From: Methanobacteriota archaeon
Lineage (GTDB): Archaea; Methanobacteriota; Methanobacteria; Methanobacteriales; Methanobacteriaceae
Reading direction: 5' to 3'
Assembly (NCBI GenBank): GCA_016874685.1
Contig: VGTM01000002.1
Span: forward strand, 1-63,022
Length of the DNA: 63,022 nt
The position numbers and the translations under genes were made by a program. The notes below the pieces were generated by a model, which saw nothing but the letters and a program-made list of their open reading frames with translations, searched no databases and was not told the DNA's origin. Every line of letters starts with the position of its first letter. Positions within the stretch are counted from its first letter, which is position 1. Below are positions 22,845 through 32,562 of the stretch, piece by piece.

Positions 22845-23396
22845 TTGTATTTAATATCAAAAATTGAAGACACTGTAAGAATCCCGCCTGAACGGTTTGA
22901 AGAACCATTAGAAGATGTTTCAGTCGATATTTTGAATGAAAATTACGTTGGAAAGATTGACAAAAAACTTGGTTTGATGGTCACAGTTAACGAAATAGAA
23001 GAAATAGGCATTGGTAAGGTTATCATGGGAGATGGTGCAGCTTATCATGATGTTGTATTTAAGGCTCTGTTTTTCAAACCAGAGTTACATGAAATAGTGG
23101 AAGGAGAGGTTATTGAAATAACTGAATTTGGAGCATTTGTAAGAATAGGGCCTATGGACGCCCTTGTTCATGTATCTCAGGTAACAGATGATTATATTAA
23201 CTATGACAGGAAAAGAGGAGCACTAATTGGTAAAGAAACAAAGCGAACACTTGAAGAAGGAAATAAAGTTCGTGCAAGAGTCGTTGCTTTAAGTCTTAAA
23301 GGAAAATCATCAAAAGAAATAAAAATCGGTCTTACCATGCGCCAACCCGGTTTAGGAAGATTCGAGTGGATTGAAAAAGAAAAGAGGAAGAAGTGA
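22845..23396 (+). CDS. rpoE1: RNA polymerase subunit E' (Rpo7)
   Basis: This homologue of Rpb7 forms the stalk with Rpo4. The 183-residue protein has the N-terminal tip domain ([17 protein letters not shown]) and a C-terminal S1 RNA-binding domain ([29 protein letters not shown]). It starts at TTG 22845 following GAGGGATTTTA. Its stop codon ends 1 bp before the ATG of rpoE2. Confidence 0.96.
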   Translation: MYLISKIEDTVRIPPERFEEPLEDVSVDILNENYVGKIDKKLGLMVTVNEIEEIGIGKVIMGDGAAYHDVVFKALFFKPELHEIVEGEVIEITEFGAFVRIGPMDALVHVSQVTDDYINYDRKRGALIGKETKRTLEEGNKVRARVVALSLKGKSSKEIKIGLTMRQPGLGRFEWIEKEKRKK

Positions 23397-23397
23397 A

Positions 23398-23580
23398 ATG
23401 GTAGTTAAAGCGTGCACTAAATGTCATCGATTAATGGAAGAAGAACGTTGCTTTATTTGCGATTTACCTTCTTCAATAAACTGGAGTGGTCTTTTAATAA
23501 TAATCGATCCAGAAAATTCAGATATAGCCAAAGAACTGCATATAACTCTTCCAGGAGAATATGCTCTGAGGGTTAGATAG
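23398..23580 (+). CDS. spt4: Transcription elongation factor Spt4 (RpoE'')
   Basis: A 60-residue zinc protein that pairs with Spt5 as a processivity factor for RNA polymerase. It begins MVVKACTKCHRL and has CFICDLP, giving Cx2C...Cx2C, then SSINWSGLLIIIDPENS. I use ATG 23398. The longer frame overlaps rpoE1 and lacks the family start. Its stop overlaps the GTG of the next gene by 1 bp (TAGTG). Confidence 0.95.
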   Translation: MVVKACTKCHRLMEEERCFICDLPSSINWSGLLIIIDPENSDIAKELHITLPGEYALRVR

Positions 23581-24095
23581 TGTTAATACTCATAAAAGAG
23601 CTTAGAAACGTTTTAAAAAAACCTTTTGGAAATGTTTATTCATCTTTGGATGATTTAAAAAAATCTTTACCAAAAAATAAACCAAAAAATAGTTTGATGA
23701 TTTCAGTGGGCGATGCCACCACAAAAAATCTATTGGATGCAGGCATAGTTCCAAATATTGGCATTATAGATCATAAAATAGGAAGAAAACCATCAAAGTA
23801 CAAAATTAAATACAGGGCAAATATATTGTATGCCCATAACCCTCCAGGCACTATAACTGATGAACTATATAAAGCTATAGCGGAATCAATTAATTTGGTA
23901 GAGAAATATAACAGCAATACATTAATTATTGTTGACGGTGAAGAAGATTTATCAGTTCTTCCCTGTATTTTGGAATCTCCCAATGGTTCTCTTATCCTCT
24001 ATGGGCAACCTGACGAGGGGGTCGTGCTTGTTGAAGTTGATAAAGTTAAAAAAAAGGCAGAAAATATTATCAAGAGGTTTGAGGAGGTAGAATAA
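23580..24095 (+). CDS. GTP-dependent dephospho-CoA kinase
   Basis: A 171-residue member of the archaeal DUF359 family, shown to make CoA from dephospho-CoA using GTP. Typical stretches are SVGDATTKNLLDAGIVPNIGIIDHK, AHNPPGTITDEL and IVDGEEDLSVLP. It starts at GTG 23580, sharing one base with the spt4 stop and, at its other end, one base with the rps24e start. It is therefore embedded in a translation operon, a known context for this gene. Together with the pantoate kinase at 36 kb it covers two archaeal-specific CoA steps. Confidence 0.92.
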   Translation: MLILIKELRNVLKKPFGNVYSSLDDLKKSLPKNKPKNSLMISVGDATTKNLLDAGIVPNIGIIDHKIGRKPSKYKIKYRANILYAHNPPGTITDELYKAIAESINLVEKYNSNTLIIVDGEEDLSVLPCILESPNGSLILYGQPDEGVVLVEVDKVKKKAENIIKRFEEVE

Positions 24096-24430
24096 TGGAG
24101 ATAGTGATTAAAGATGAACTTAAAAATCCGCTTTTAAATAGAACTGAAATACATTTTGACTGTTTATATCAAGGAGAAACCACTCCAAAAATTTTAGATG
24201 TTAGAAATAAACTTGTTTCCATCTTAAATGCTGATAAAAAACTACTGGTTGTGGATAAAATAAAACCAACCTTTGGGGAAGGTCGAGCAGACGGTTATGC
24301 GAAAGTATATGATTCAAAGGATTGTTTAGAGGAAATTGAATCCAAACATATCCTGCTAAAAAACCAAGAACCTCAGAAAGAGGAAGAACCTCAAGAGGAA
24401 TCTAATGAGGAGAAACCTGAGGAGGAATGA
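24095..24430 (+). CDS. rps24e: Ribosomal protein S24e
   Basis: A 111-residue small-subunit protein. NPLLNRTEIHFDCLYQGETTP and DKIKPTFGEGRADGYAKVYDS are diagnostic, followed by an unusually acidic Glu-rich tail (about residues 92-111). It is coupled to the preceding kinase gene by a 1-bp overlap and followed after 1 bp by rps27ae. Confidence 0.96.
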   Translation: MEIVIKDELKNPLLNRTEIHFDCLYQGETTPKILDVRNKLVSILNADKKLLVVDKIKPTFGEGRADGYAKVYDSKDCLEEIESKHILLKNQEPQKEEEPQEESNEEKPEEE

Positions 24431-24431
24431 A

Positions 24432-24590
24432 ATGAAAAAATACCAACTTTACGAGGTTAAAAATAACAAAATAATAAGAAGAAACCCATTCTGTGTTAGA
24501 TGTTCGTATGGAGTTTTCATGGCAGATCATGGAGATAGATATGCTTGTGGAACATGTGGATATACTGAATGGAAAGGAAAAGAACGATAA
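24432..24590 (+). CDS. rps27ae: Ribosomal protein S27ae
   Basis: A 52-residue zinc-finger small-subunit protein, without the ubiquitin fusion seen in eukaryotes. MKKYQLYEVKNNKIIRRNPF leads into CVRCSYG and CGTCGYTEW, the four zinc cysteines. ATG 24432 follows GAGGAGGAATGA, which chooses it over the longer frame from 24405. Confidence 0.96.
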   Translation: MKKYQLYEVKNNKIIRRNPFCVRCSYGVFMADHGDRYACGTCGYTEWKGKER

Positions 24591-26009
24591 GTGGTTATAA
24601 AATTGAATATAAGGGCCGGCAGACTAAAAAAAAAGATGAATAGATATGCTGCATCTTTTACTTCTTCTTTAGAATTTGATAAGAGGATATTTGAAGCAGA
24701 TGTAGATTGTAACATCGCCCACTGTACCATGCTTGCAGCAGAGGGCATTATTGAACAAGAAGATGCAGATAAAATAATAAATTCTCTTGATGAGCTAAAA
24801 AAAGCAGGAATTGAAGCCCTAGATTTGGATCCATCTGTAGAAGACATTCACATGGCCGTGGAAAGTTACGTAACTCAAAAAATTGGTGATGTTGCTGGAT
24901 TCATGCATACTGCAAAGTCTAGAAACGATCAGGTTGCTACTGATCTTAGATTAGTTTTGGTGAGAGAAATTGAAGAGATTGAACATGATATTCTGAAATT
25001 TATCGATAATATACTCAAAATGGCTGAAATACATACAGAAACTGTTATGGTTGGTTATACCCATCTTCAACATGCCCAACCCACAACATTTGCTCATCAT
25101 CTACTTGCATATGCAAATGCTTTAAAAAGGGATTATGAACGCTTAAAAGATGCCTATAATCGAGTAAATATGAATCCACTTGGTTCAGCAGCAATGACAA
25201 CCACTAGTTTTAATATAAACCGTGAGCTGACCACAGAGCTTTTAGGCTTTCATGGATTAATGAAAAATTCGATCGATGCTGTAAGTTCAAGAGATTTCGC
25301 AGCTGAAACTGTTTTCTGCCTTTGCATGCTTGCTTCAACCTTAAGCAAGATCTGCGAGGAACTTATAAACTGGAGCAGCTATGAATTTGGCATTTTGGAG
25401 ATCTCAGATGAATTTTCATCCACGTCGTCTATAATGCCTCAAAAAAAGAACCCAGATCTTGCAGAAATTACAAGAGCTAAAACAGCGGTTCTCTATGGAG
25501 AACTTATGACAGTTATGACAATTTTAAAGGCATTACCCCACAGTTACAATCGAGATTTACAAGAAATAACACCCCATCTTTGGAATGCTGTAGATACTTC
25601 TAAATCTATGGTAAATATTGTAAATAAGATGTTATTCACAATTAAGATTGATAAAAATCGTCTAAAAGATCTAGCAACATCAAATTTTTCAACTGCAACA
25701 GAACTTGCTGATGTGATAGTACGTGAAAAAAATGTTCCATTCCGTGTTGCCCACAAAATCGTGGGTAGAATGGTTATGCATGCATTGGAAAATGATATTA
25801 CTCCTGGTGAAATCGGTTCTAAGTTTTTAGACAAGATTGCACAGGATTTAATTGGGGAAAATCTAGATCTTAAAGATGAAATTATTCAAAAAGCTCTAGA
25901 TCCTTATGAAAACATTCTTATGAGAAAAACAGTTGGTGGACCTTCTCCGGATACAGTTAAATCAGCGATTGCAGAATTGAATGCTTTCTTAGACAAAGAA
26001 CAATCTTGA
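24591..26009 (+). CDS. argH: Argininosuccinate lyase
   Basis: It splits argininosuccinate into arginine and fumarate. The 472-residue enzyme has [16 protein letters not shown], the [16 protein letters not shown] region and the signature [11 protein letters not shown] with the catalytic Ser. The start is uncertain. GTG 24591 directly follows the rps27ae stop, while TTG 24603 (giving MNIRAGRL) fits the family start and has GTGGTTA upstream. It is the last gene of the translation-linked string. Confidence 0.95.
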   Translation: MVIKLNIRAGRLKKKMNRYAASFTSSLEFDKRIFEADVDCNIAHCTMLAAEGIIEQEDADKIINSLDELKKAGIEALDLDPSVEDIHMAVESYVTQKIGDVAGFMHTAKSRNDQVATDLRLVLVREIEEIEHDILKFIDNILKMAEIHTETVMVGYTHLQHAQPTTFAHHLLAYANALKRDYERLKDAYNRVNMNPLGSAAMTTTSFNINRELTTELLGFHGLMKNSIDAVSSRDFAAETVFCLCMLASTLSKICEELINWSSYEFGILEISDEFSSTSSIMPQKKNPDLAEITRAKTAVLYGELMTVMTILKALPHSYNRDLQEITPHLWNAVDTSKSMVNIVNKMLFTIKIDKNRLKDLATSNFSTATELADVIVREKNVPFRVAHKIVGRMVMHALENDITPGEIGSKFLDKIAQDLIGENLDLKDEIIQKALDPYENILMRKTVGGPSPDTVKSAIAELNAFLDKEQS

Positions 26010-26103
26010 AAACTAGAAACTCCAAAAAAATCCATTTAAAATAATTATTGAATATTTAAATATTGAAAGCCATATTAAATGTTATTTAAATCGATGTTTA
26101 TTT

Positions 26104-26289
26104 TTATTTTTCCTTGTTAGCATCATTATATTTCTTTTTTATCTCTTCTGCCATTTTTCCATCTTCCAGTATCACTGCACCAGAGTAACCACAATCCCCG
26201 CATTGCCAGATAGACCACATCTGCGGATTGACCCACTTAATATTTGCAGATCCACAATTTGGACAGAATTTACTTTTAAATGCTTTCAT
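26104..26289 (-). CDS. Small zinc-ribbon protein
   Basis: A 61-residue protein with two CxxC knuckles (FCPNCGSANIKW and WQCGDCGYSG), separated by a Trp-rich stretch and followed by a charged Glu/Lys tail. Similar small zinc ribbons are common in methanogens with no assigned role. No Shine-Dalgarno precedes the ATG. A TATA-like AGATTTTATTAGAA sits about 25 bp upstream, so the mRNA may be leaderless. It is divergent from the next small membrane protein with only 34 bp between start codons. Confidence 0.85.
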   Translation of the reverse strand: MKAFKSKFCPNCGSANIKWVNPQMWSIWQCGDCGYSGAVILEDGKMAEEIKKKYNDANKEK

Positions 26290-26323
26290 AAACTTTATAT
26301 ATTATCCTATTCTAATAAAATCT

Positions 26324-26467
26324 ATGAACCGAAAAATTGATCCAAAACTTCTAGGTATACTTGCTCTTCTGATTGGTATTTTGATGATTATATATCCTTC
26401 TTTGGTAGGGTACCTGGTAGGAATTTTTCTAATAATCTATGGTTTGTTGGAAATATTTTTCTCATGA
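26324..26467 (+). CDS. Small membrane protein, DUF3096-like
   Basis: A 47-residue protein, MNRKIDPKLLGILALLIGIL..., with two closely spaced hydrophobic helices broken by YPSLVGYLV, the pattern of DUF3096 proteins. I start it at ATG 26324. The longer frame runs back through the divergent zinc-ribbon gene. A TATA box (CTTTATATATT, 26293-26303) about 27 bp upstream and no Shine-Dalgarno suggest a leaderless message. Function unknown. Confidence 0.75.
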   Translation: MNRKIDPKLLGILALLIGILMIIYPSLVGYLVGIFLIIYGLLEIFFS

Positions 26468-26483
26468 TTGTGGGGTATTAAAT

Positions 26484-27518
26484 TCAAATTATCCTCATTA
26501 TCATTTCAAGCGCTTCTCCAGGCTCTAATAAACCTGCCCTAGTTTCCCTCAGAACTCTTTGGATGGAAAATTTTCGCATGTGAGGATATTTTTTATGTAC
26601 TTCATTTAATAGAGGACAACCATAAACTCCTTTTTTAATTACACCGAATTCCGTAGTTAACCTTTGGATCTCCTGTTTTGTAACAGAAAGCATTGCTGGT
26701 AGGTTTATTCTTACAATTCCATTATTATACAGTATAGATTGAGATCCTGTAGATACAAGATCTCCATATATTAAAAAGGGGATCTTTTTATCTCTTGTAA
26801 ATGTCATTAAAGTTTTTTCAACCATATTTGAGCATCTACCACATGGATGGAACCTACCTTCCATCGACCCAGTTATTATTAAATCCATTTCCACTTTTAG
26901 GTATTCATGCTTCAGTTTAAGGCTATTGCAAAGTTTATCTATGTTTTTCTTAAAGAATGGGGGAAGAATGATAGTCCCAGGATCTACTGTGGCCGCAATT
27001 GGGTTAAATCCCATTTTTTCGGCAATTATCAACGAAAAACTACTGTCAACTCCACCGGATAAAGCAACAATTGATTTGTGCTCTTTTAGTTCTTTTAAAT
27101 TGTTATCATAGCTGTCAAAAATAATATCTAACTTATAAATATTATAAATATTTTTTATTATTTGATTTAGCAAATTTTTTAAATTTTCAAGAGGCTGGGC
27201 ATCATCATTATTAAACATTTTTATAATATCATCTAGAGTGTTTATAGATTGTTTAATCCTGTATTTTCGAATTAAAATATCAGAATATGCTTCAACATGA
27301 ATCGAGTTTATTTCAAGTTCTTCTTTAAGTTTTCCTACAACCCATCCGCCTTTTCCAATAATAGCAGATTTTTCAGGGCGATCTGGTGTAATTATTAACA
27401 GATCGTTTGTATTTTCATGGACTATTACATCTTTAACGTCTATTTTTACCTTTTTGTGACCTATATCCTCCCTGATTTCGTAAATAGTCCTGATCATATC
27501 CTTCTTATTGAATTTCAA
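26484..27518 (-). CDS. KH-domain PP-loop ATPase, tRNA-thiolase-like
   Basis: A 344-residue two-domain protein. The N-terminal part contains a KH-like RNA-binding loop (SAIIGKGGWVVGKL, 51-64). The C-terminal PP-loop ATPase domain has SGGVDSS (154-160). Three cysteines (C226 and C229 in HPCGRC, C301 in YGCP) resemble the [4Fe-4S]-binding trio of TtuA/TtcA/Ncs6 thiolation enzymes. By family knowledge it should adenylate and sulfurate a nucleic-acid base or a related substrate, but the target is unknown. It follows the small 27.6-kb gene by about 12 bp in the same direction, so the two form an operon. The cluster role is inferred. Confidence 0.82.
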   Translation of the reverse strand: MKFNKKDMIRTIYEIREDIGHKKVKIDVKDVIVHENTNDLLIITPDRPEKSAIIGKGGWVVGKLKEELEINSIHVEAYSDILIRKYRIKQSINTLDDIIKMFNNDDAQPLENLKNLLNQIIKNIYNIYKLDIIFDSYDNNLKELKEHKSIVALSGGVDSSFSLIIAEKMGFNPIAATVDPGTIILPPFFKKNIDKLCNSLKLKHEYLKVEMDLIITGSMEGRFHPCGRCSNMVEKTLMTFTRDKKIPFLIYGDLVSTGSQSILYNNGIVRINLPAMLSVTKQEIQRLTTEFGVIKKGVYGCPLLNEVHKKYPHMRKFSIQRVLRETRAGLLEPGEALEMIMRII

Positions 27519-27530
27519 ATCCTGCCTCCA

Positions 27531-27797
27531 CTATGCTTCATTTACTAATTTTATGTATCTAAAATCGTCAAGAATCGTTATAATAGTTCTGTCGCTCATG
27601 AAAACAGATGCTTTAAATTCATATTTTCGGGCTTTTGCAGTCGCTATTTTATTTATTTTGTAAGTCTCATCAAGCAGCTTTTTTGTAACTATGGCTTCTT
27701 GATCACAGTATTGAATTAGGCATCTTTCCCTTGATTTCCAGTTGGTTTCTCCTACTTTTTCTATTTGAATATCGTAGTATTTAACCAATTTTTCCAT
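27531..27797 (-). CDS. Hypothetical protein, about 88 aa
   Basis: I do not recognise this protein, MEKLVKYYDIQIEKVGETNW..., which has two Cys (ERCLIQYCDQ), a basic middle and a DRTIITILDDFRYIKL end. It has no membrane segment. The ATG at 27797 is preceded by AGGGGATTGGTAACG, giving better spacing than TTG at 27806. It is probably cotranscribed with the downstream KH/PP-loop gene and might work with it. Confidence 0.65.
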   Translation of the reverse strand: MEKLVKYYDIQIEKVGETNWKSRERCLIQYCDQEAIVTKKLLDETYKINKIATAKARKYEFKASVFMSDRTIITILDDFRYIKLVNEA

Positions 27798-28401
27798 CGT
27801 TACCAATCCCCTTCAAATTGTTCTTTAATGAATAAAAATCATTTAATTTACGTTTTTTCTTCGTCCAACCTGAAAATTTCATTTTATCATCTGGGTTTAA
27901 GTTTGTATTTTGGTATTATAACTAATTTTCGGATTTTTAAAGATTTGATTGGCTTTCCATTTAATATAAAGATTAGTATAATGATTATATCCACATTTAA
28001 CGCAGTATAAATGATTTAGAGGACTCAATTAATGATATTTAAAACTTTTATAGAGCATCTTGCTGCCAAAAATTGTAAAGCAGTTAAGCATTAGTTTTAT
28101 ATACTACTAAAACCAATTAGAGTATAGTCTGTTTAGGGTTTCCAATTATCTTCTCATCCCGATTGTTGTTCATGATGATTAAAAGAAGGACGATAGAAGT
28201 CTTAATACATGCAAATCATGATATAATAACTTAAATGATCATAAACTCGCATTTAAAGGTTTATCAGAATTACATGCCAATTCCGTGAAGGTTTATATAT
28301 AAAAAACAGGGTGGTGGATTCTCCTTTATTAGTTTCTAGGGTAATATTCAATTCCAAAAATTTATCCAGATTATTAATCACCCCAAAAATAGAGGTAAAT
28401 A
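27798..28401. other. 600-bp gene-free region with two promoter-like elements
   Basis: No convincing long frame. A TATA-like TTTTATATACTA at 28095-28106 could drive transcription from about 28128 rightward, across a relatively GC-richer stretch (about 28130-28200). A second TATA, TTTATATATAAAA at 28292-28304, is the likely promoter of the hexapeptide transferase. A small RNA between them is possible. On the minus strand a 33-codon basic frame (27882-27781, MKFSGWTKKKRKLNDF...) overlaps the 27.5-kb gene, but nothing else supports it. Confidence 0.4.
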
Positions 28402-29013
28402 ATGCCAAATATTAAAGAATTTTTTTCCAGAACATCAACGGCAAAAATAGGGACTGATTCAAAAATTGAAGAAGATGTAGATGTTGGAATACTATATAGA
28501 AGAGGATCTAAAAAACCTATAATTGGAAAAAATGCTGTTATTCGCTCAAATACAGTGATATATAATGATGTTGAAATAGGGGATGATTTCAAAACCGGAC
28601 ATAACGTCTTAATCCGTGAAGAAACTATAATAGGTAACAATGTCCTTATTGGAACCAACTCTGTTATTGAAGGGCACTGTCTCATTGGAGATGATGTTAG
28701 CATACAATCAAATGTTTACATACCTATAAACACTATAATAGATGATAATGTTTTTATTGGACCTTGTGCCTGTTTTACAAATGATAAATATCCAATTCGA
28801 GTTGATTATGATCTTAAAGGACCAATTATTAGAAAAGGAGCGTCTATAGGGGCAAATTCTACTTTTCTGTCCAACGTTGAGATTGGGGAGGGAGCAATGG
28901 TAGCTGCAGGAGCGATTGTAACTCGGAGTGTTCCTCCATGGTATCTTGCAATAGGCGCCCCAGCCAAAATTAAACCTCTTCCCAAATTTTTAAAGGTCTC
29001 AAACAATATTTGA
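28402..29013 (+). CDS. Hexapeptide-repeat (left-handed beta-helix) acyltransferase
   Basis: A 203-residue protein with many isoleucine-led hexapeptides ([52 protein letters not shown]) and a C-terminal [11 protein letters not shown]. It belongs to the WbbJ/WlbB-like acetyltransferases that modify UDP-amino sugars in surface polysaccharide or glycoprotein glycan synthesis. The substrate is unknown. A GAGGTAAATA Shine-Dalgarno precedes ATG 28402, and its TATA box lies near 28292. The nearby membrane glycosyltransferase suggests an envelope role. Confidence 0.85.
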   Translation: MPNIKEFFSRTSTAKIGTDSKIEEDVDVGILYRRGSKKPIIGKNAVIRSNTVIYNDVEIGDDFKTGHNVLIREETIIGNNVLIGTNSVIEGHCLIGDDVSIQSNVYIPINTIIDDNVFIGPCACFTNDKYPIRVDYDLKGPIIRKGASIGANSTFLSNVEIGEGAMVAAGAIVTRSVPPWYLAIGAPAKIKPLPKFLKVSNNI

Positions 29014-29113
29014 TCCTATATTTTTCTTTATTTTTTTATTCTTAAGCTTGGAATAGTAAAGTTATATTGAAATTATTGAATAACTAAACAGAATAATCTT
29101 TGAATATCTATTC

Positions 29114-30808
29114 TCAATCGCTATTCTTCTCATAAATTACAACTATTCTAATTGTCTTGATCTTGTGATATCCGGGAATATCAAGAGCTTCAGAGCCAGT
29201 ATATATATAATAATTGGCGTTATAACTCTCTAGGATGTTGGAAAATTCTTCTGGACTTTTGGAATATCTGTATATCCTTGTAGTCACACTTTTTTTAAGA
29301 TACCAACTAAATACCGGGCCCCGGTCTGAAACTATGATCTTATCTTTGTAGCTTGGATCGTAGTTTTTAAGCCACTCACTCGCAGACTTTTCAGATATGA
29401 TCCAGGGATCTTCATGGGGAATTTTAGTAAAATAGGCGGATGCAGATGATAATACCATAACCACAAGGATCAAGGATAGTATATAAGATGTTACGTTTTT
29501 GTTTTTATATGATATCCTTAATTTTTCAGAAATTTCATTTAAGCCCAATAGCACAAGATATGCAAATGCTGGTGCCATAGTAATGAAGTAGCGGTCATCT
29601 TTTATGGGAATAACACTATGTGCTATAAAATAAACCATAAACCACATTAAAAAGAACAAATCCATATCAATCTTTATCTGAAAGTCTTTAAAACTCATAT
29701 ATGCTGTATAACTAATAACAAAAAAAATAACTTCACTTATAATATATGATGTTTTGGCAAAGCTTAAAATAAAAACTACCACCAAAATTGCCAGAAGTAA
29801 TAGCTTAAAAACGTTAATTCGATAGTTTGTTTTATTAAAATATTTGTTTTTTGCATTCTTTATGATATTGTAAATATAGAATATAAGTCCAATTATAAGG
29901 ATCATGATTATTATATAAGAGATATAGGATGCTACACCCTGTGATGGATTTAGAATCTCATAATATGAGCCATGGACAGGATAGCTGGAAACATAATTGA
30001 GCAAGTTTTTTATATAATATAATGTATTTGGATTGTAGCCAATGTCCTGTGCCATAGCAGCTGATTCTGTAGCTGTACTACTTAATTGCCCGATAAAAGG
30101 AAATGGATTTCCTAATTTATAATAAAAAACCAATGCAAACGGTAAAAAGATTATAAAACCAGCAAGTGCTCCTATAATCATCTCTTTTATTTTAAGAAAC
30201 TTTCCATTTACTAATACATAGAAAATCATTGGAAATATTATTAAGCCTGCGGTGTATCTGGTTAAAAAGGCTAGTGTGAATGCAGGAAATGCCAAATAGA
30301 AATATTTTGGATCCTTTTTTACAGCCAGAATAGTAAAGTAAAGAGTCCAAATAGAAAATGTCACAGATGCAATAACAATCCCGCCTGCAGCCACCCAGGC
30401 TAAAACTACACTAAAGGTTGCAAACATTACGGCACCCGTGAAGCTCTGAATTTCATTATAACGCAATTTGAAGAGTAGATAAAGCCCTATAACTCCAATT
30501 ACAAATAATACACCATCCAAAATAAAAAGAGTGGTTTCTGAGACATATCCTAATCTAAAAAAGAGGGATGTTAAAAATGGTATTAATGGAGCTAAATGCA
30601 TCTGTCCTACTACTCCCATATCAGCAAACCTAAGAGCGTTCACAAGATAAACAAATGTATCCCAGTGAAGTACTCCCAATTCTGCCTGGATAATTACCTT
30701 ATAGTAGGTGATTGCAGTGGTAATAATCGTTAGAATGATCAAAAAGATGCATGAAACCAGATTGGTCATTATATAACTTTTAAATCCATTTAATTTGAAA
30801 AAATTCAA
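29114..30808 (-). CDS. GT-C family membrane glycosyltransferase
   Basis: A 564-residue protein with about a dozen hydrophobic helices and a hydrophilic C-terminal part (from about residue 470). The first extracellular loop carries an acidic motif (LGVLHWDTFVYL), as expected for the catalytic Asp of PMT/ArnT-like GT-C enzymes that use lipid-linked sugar donors. It probably glycosylates a surface lipid or protein. The exact reaction cannot be told. It is convergent with the hexapeptide transferase. Confidence 0.8.
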   Translation of the reverse strand: MNFFKLNGFKSYIMTNLVSCIFLIILTIITTAITYYKVIIQAELGVLHWDTFVYLVNALRFADMGVVGQMHLAPLIPFLTSLFFRLGYVSETTLFILDGVLFVIGVIGLYLLFKLRYNEIQSFTGAVMFATFSVVLAWVAAGGIVIASVTFSIWTLYFTILAVKKDPKYFYLAFPAFTLAFLTRYTAGLIIFPMIFYVLVNGKFLKIKEMIIGALAGFIIFLPFALVFYYKLGNPFPFIGQLSSTATESAAMAQDIGYNPNTLYYIKNLLNYVSSYPVHGSYYEILNPSQGVASYISYIIIMILIIGLIFYIYNIIKNAKNKYFNKTNYRINVFKLLLLAILVVVFILSFAKTSYIISEVIFFVISYTAYMSFKDFQIKIDMDLFFLMWFMVYFIAHSVIPIKDDRYFITMAPAFAYLVLLGLNEISEKLRISYKNKNVTSYILSLILVVMVLSSASAYFTKIPHEDPWIISEKSASEWLKNYDPSYKDKIIVSDRGPVFSWYLKKSVTTRIYRYSKSPEEFSNILESYNANYYIYTGSEALDIPGYHKIKTIRIVVIYEKNSD

Positions 30809-31034
30809 ATTATCGTCCTCTTATCGTTTGATTAGCACAATTTTACATTGGTTCAGTTATCTTTTAATTATTTTTCCATTACCTGCTTTTTGAGCACGAT
30901 ACGATTATTTTCATTTTGATTATTATTAAATAAATTTCAGGATATTAACATTAATAAAATTTTTTCTATGTTTTTTTCAAAAATAAATATTTCAGATCAT
31001 TAATTGATAAATTTATTTATTAAATTTAAACTGA

Positions 31035-31493
31035 TTACCGTTTATATCTCCCCATCAATTGCCCTTCATCCAGTACATGCCCTTCCATAGCCTGCAATAG
31101 CTCATCTTTTGTTATTCCAGCGCTAAGATCCAGTTCCACATCTAGTGCATATATTTTGAAGTAATATCTATGTGTTCCTCGGGGAGGGGCTGGTCCTCCA
31201 TAACCAATTCTTCCAAAATCGTTTATTCCCTGCTTGGCACCGTTATCAAACATTCTCTCATCAGTTATTCCTTCAGGCAGTTCTTTTAGGTCTGGTGGAA
31301 GGTTGAAAATAACCCAGTGCGTCCATGTTCCTGCTGGTGCATCGGGATCATCACATATAATGGCAAGGGTTACTGTGCCCTTAGGGACATAATCCCACTC
31401 CAGTGGAGGAGAAACATTCACATCATCGCACGTATATTTTTTAGGGATCATTTCCCCTTCCCTAAAAGCTGAACTTACAATTTCAATTCCCAT
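31035..31493 (-). CDS. PEBP family (YbhB/YbcL) protein
   Basis: A 152-residue phosphatidylethanolamine-binding-protein fold of the bacterial/archaeal YbhB type. [20 protein letters not shown] and [21 protein letters not shown] form the ligand-pocket blocks. The archaeal role is unknown. GAGGGAAAAAT precedes the ATG at 31493. It is a single gene with AT-rich flanks. Confidence 0.92.
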   Translation of the reverse strand: MGIEIVSSAFREGEMIPKKYTCDDVNVSPPLEWDYVPKGTVTLAIICDDPDAPAGTWTHWVIFNLPPDLKELPEGITDERMFDNGAKQGINDFGRIGYGGPAPPRGTHRYYFKIYALDVELDLSAGITKDELLQAMEGHVLDEGQLMGRYKR

Positions 31494-31741
31494 ATTTTTC
31501 CCTCCATTTTATAATATTTAAAAGAAGTTCATTTATAATTATGAAAATCTTAAATATTAGACATATTTTTTTAATGATTCATCTATATCATTTATAACTT
31601 ATCAAGTCTAAACTAAATCAGTGTATTATTTAATTTTTAAGTGTTATTTGTTAAATTTTACTGTATTTTTGAATTTTTTTTATTTTTAATAACCAATATA
31701 AAGTCAAAAATTTATTAAAAAACATACTTGATTATATAGGA

Positions 31742-32509
31742 ATGGCATTATTATCAATAATGATAAAGTACAAGGTAAATTCTATCAAAGATTATAACCT
31801 TTTCGTTGTTACAGAGTCTTATAAAAAACTTTATAAAACATTAAAGGACTTGAAAAATGAGAAAGGACGGATTATCCACATTATAGGAGCTCCAGGTACT
31901 GGAAAATCGTCAAATATATATTTTGCTTTGAATAACATGGATTTTGAAGTATATGAACCTCGCTTTGAATTACACGATCAAAATGCAAGTTCTAAAATGG
32001 TTTTTAATGAAATTTTTAAGACTATAAGTAGAGATTTTCATGTTAGATCAGTTCATGAAGTCTATAAAAAACTCTCTAGTTTTGATGCAATTTTATTTGC
32101 AGATAATTTTCACGATACACATTTTATTGACAAAAACTTGGTAGGTTTCAGCAAATGGACAGATTCTGTAGGTTATAAAACTTTTTATTTCTATTTACTC
32201 TGTATTACGGAGTATATTAAACATCGAAGCGAATATAGGAAAATGAATATCGTTTTTCAGACTGCATGGAGGGTTTATATAGGGGAGAAAAAGTATGATC
32301 TATTCTCTGACTTTGGTTTCCTATCGAGGATAATGGTTTTTTTTCTTAAGATGTTTTTTAGCGTGGCTGAAATATCATATTCAGAGCCAGAAACTATAAA
32401 TATAGTTAAGAAACATGTAAAAAATGTTGATAATGACATAATTCGGCGATGTATTAAAAAACATGGCCGTAAACCACGATTTATCTGCGAAGCATTGGAA
32501 AATAGATGA
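31742..32509 (+). CDS. P-loop NTP-binding protein of unknown function
   Basis: A 255-residue protein with a Walker A loop IIGAPGTGKSSNIYFAL (near residues 46-62) and a Walker B-like AILFADNFHD. A hydrophobic stretch near 195-205 is followed by EISYSEPETINIVKKHV, which resembles the lid of AAA/STAND ATPases. Similar single-domain ATP/GTP-binding proteins occur in Methanobacterium, but I know no function. The ATG has only a weak TAGGA upstream and a TATA-like element very close. It precedes the UbiA-like gene and may share its transcript. Confidence 0.75.
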   Translation: MALLSIMIKYKVNSIKDYNLFVVTESYKKLYKTLKDLKNEKGRIIHIIGAPGTGKSSNIYFALNNMDFEVYEPRFELHDQNASSKMVFNEIFKTISRDFHVRSVHEVYKKLSSFDAILFADNFHDTHFIDKNLVGFSKWTDSVGYKTFYFYLLCITEYIKHRSEYRKMNIVFQTAWRVYIGEKKYDLFSDFGFLSRIMVFFLKMFFSVAEISYSEPETINIVKKHVKNVDNDIIRRCIKKHGRKPRFICEALENR

Positions 32510-32562
32510 ATATACTAAATAGTTATGTAAAATAGACAAAATAGCTGTTTTTGGAGATAAAG

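Noticed and set aside
27781-27882. 33-codon basic frame on the minus strand (MKFSGWTKKKRKLN...)
   Set aside because: It overlaps the start of the 88-residue gene in another frame. The weak ribosome-binding site and lack of other support leave it unproven.
28160-28200. Box C/D guide RNA suggested by ATGATGA near 28171
   Set aside because: No box D (CTGA) or D' follows at a suitable distance, so the single box C match is probably chance.
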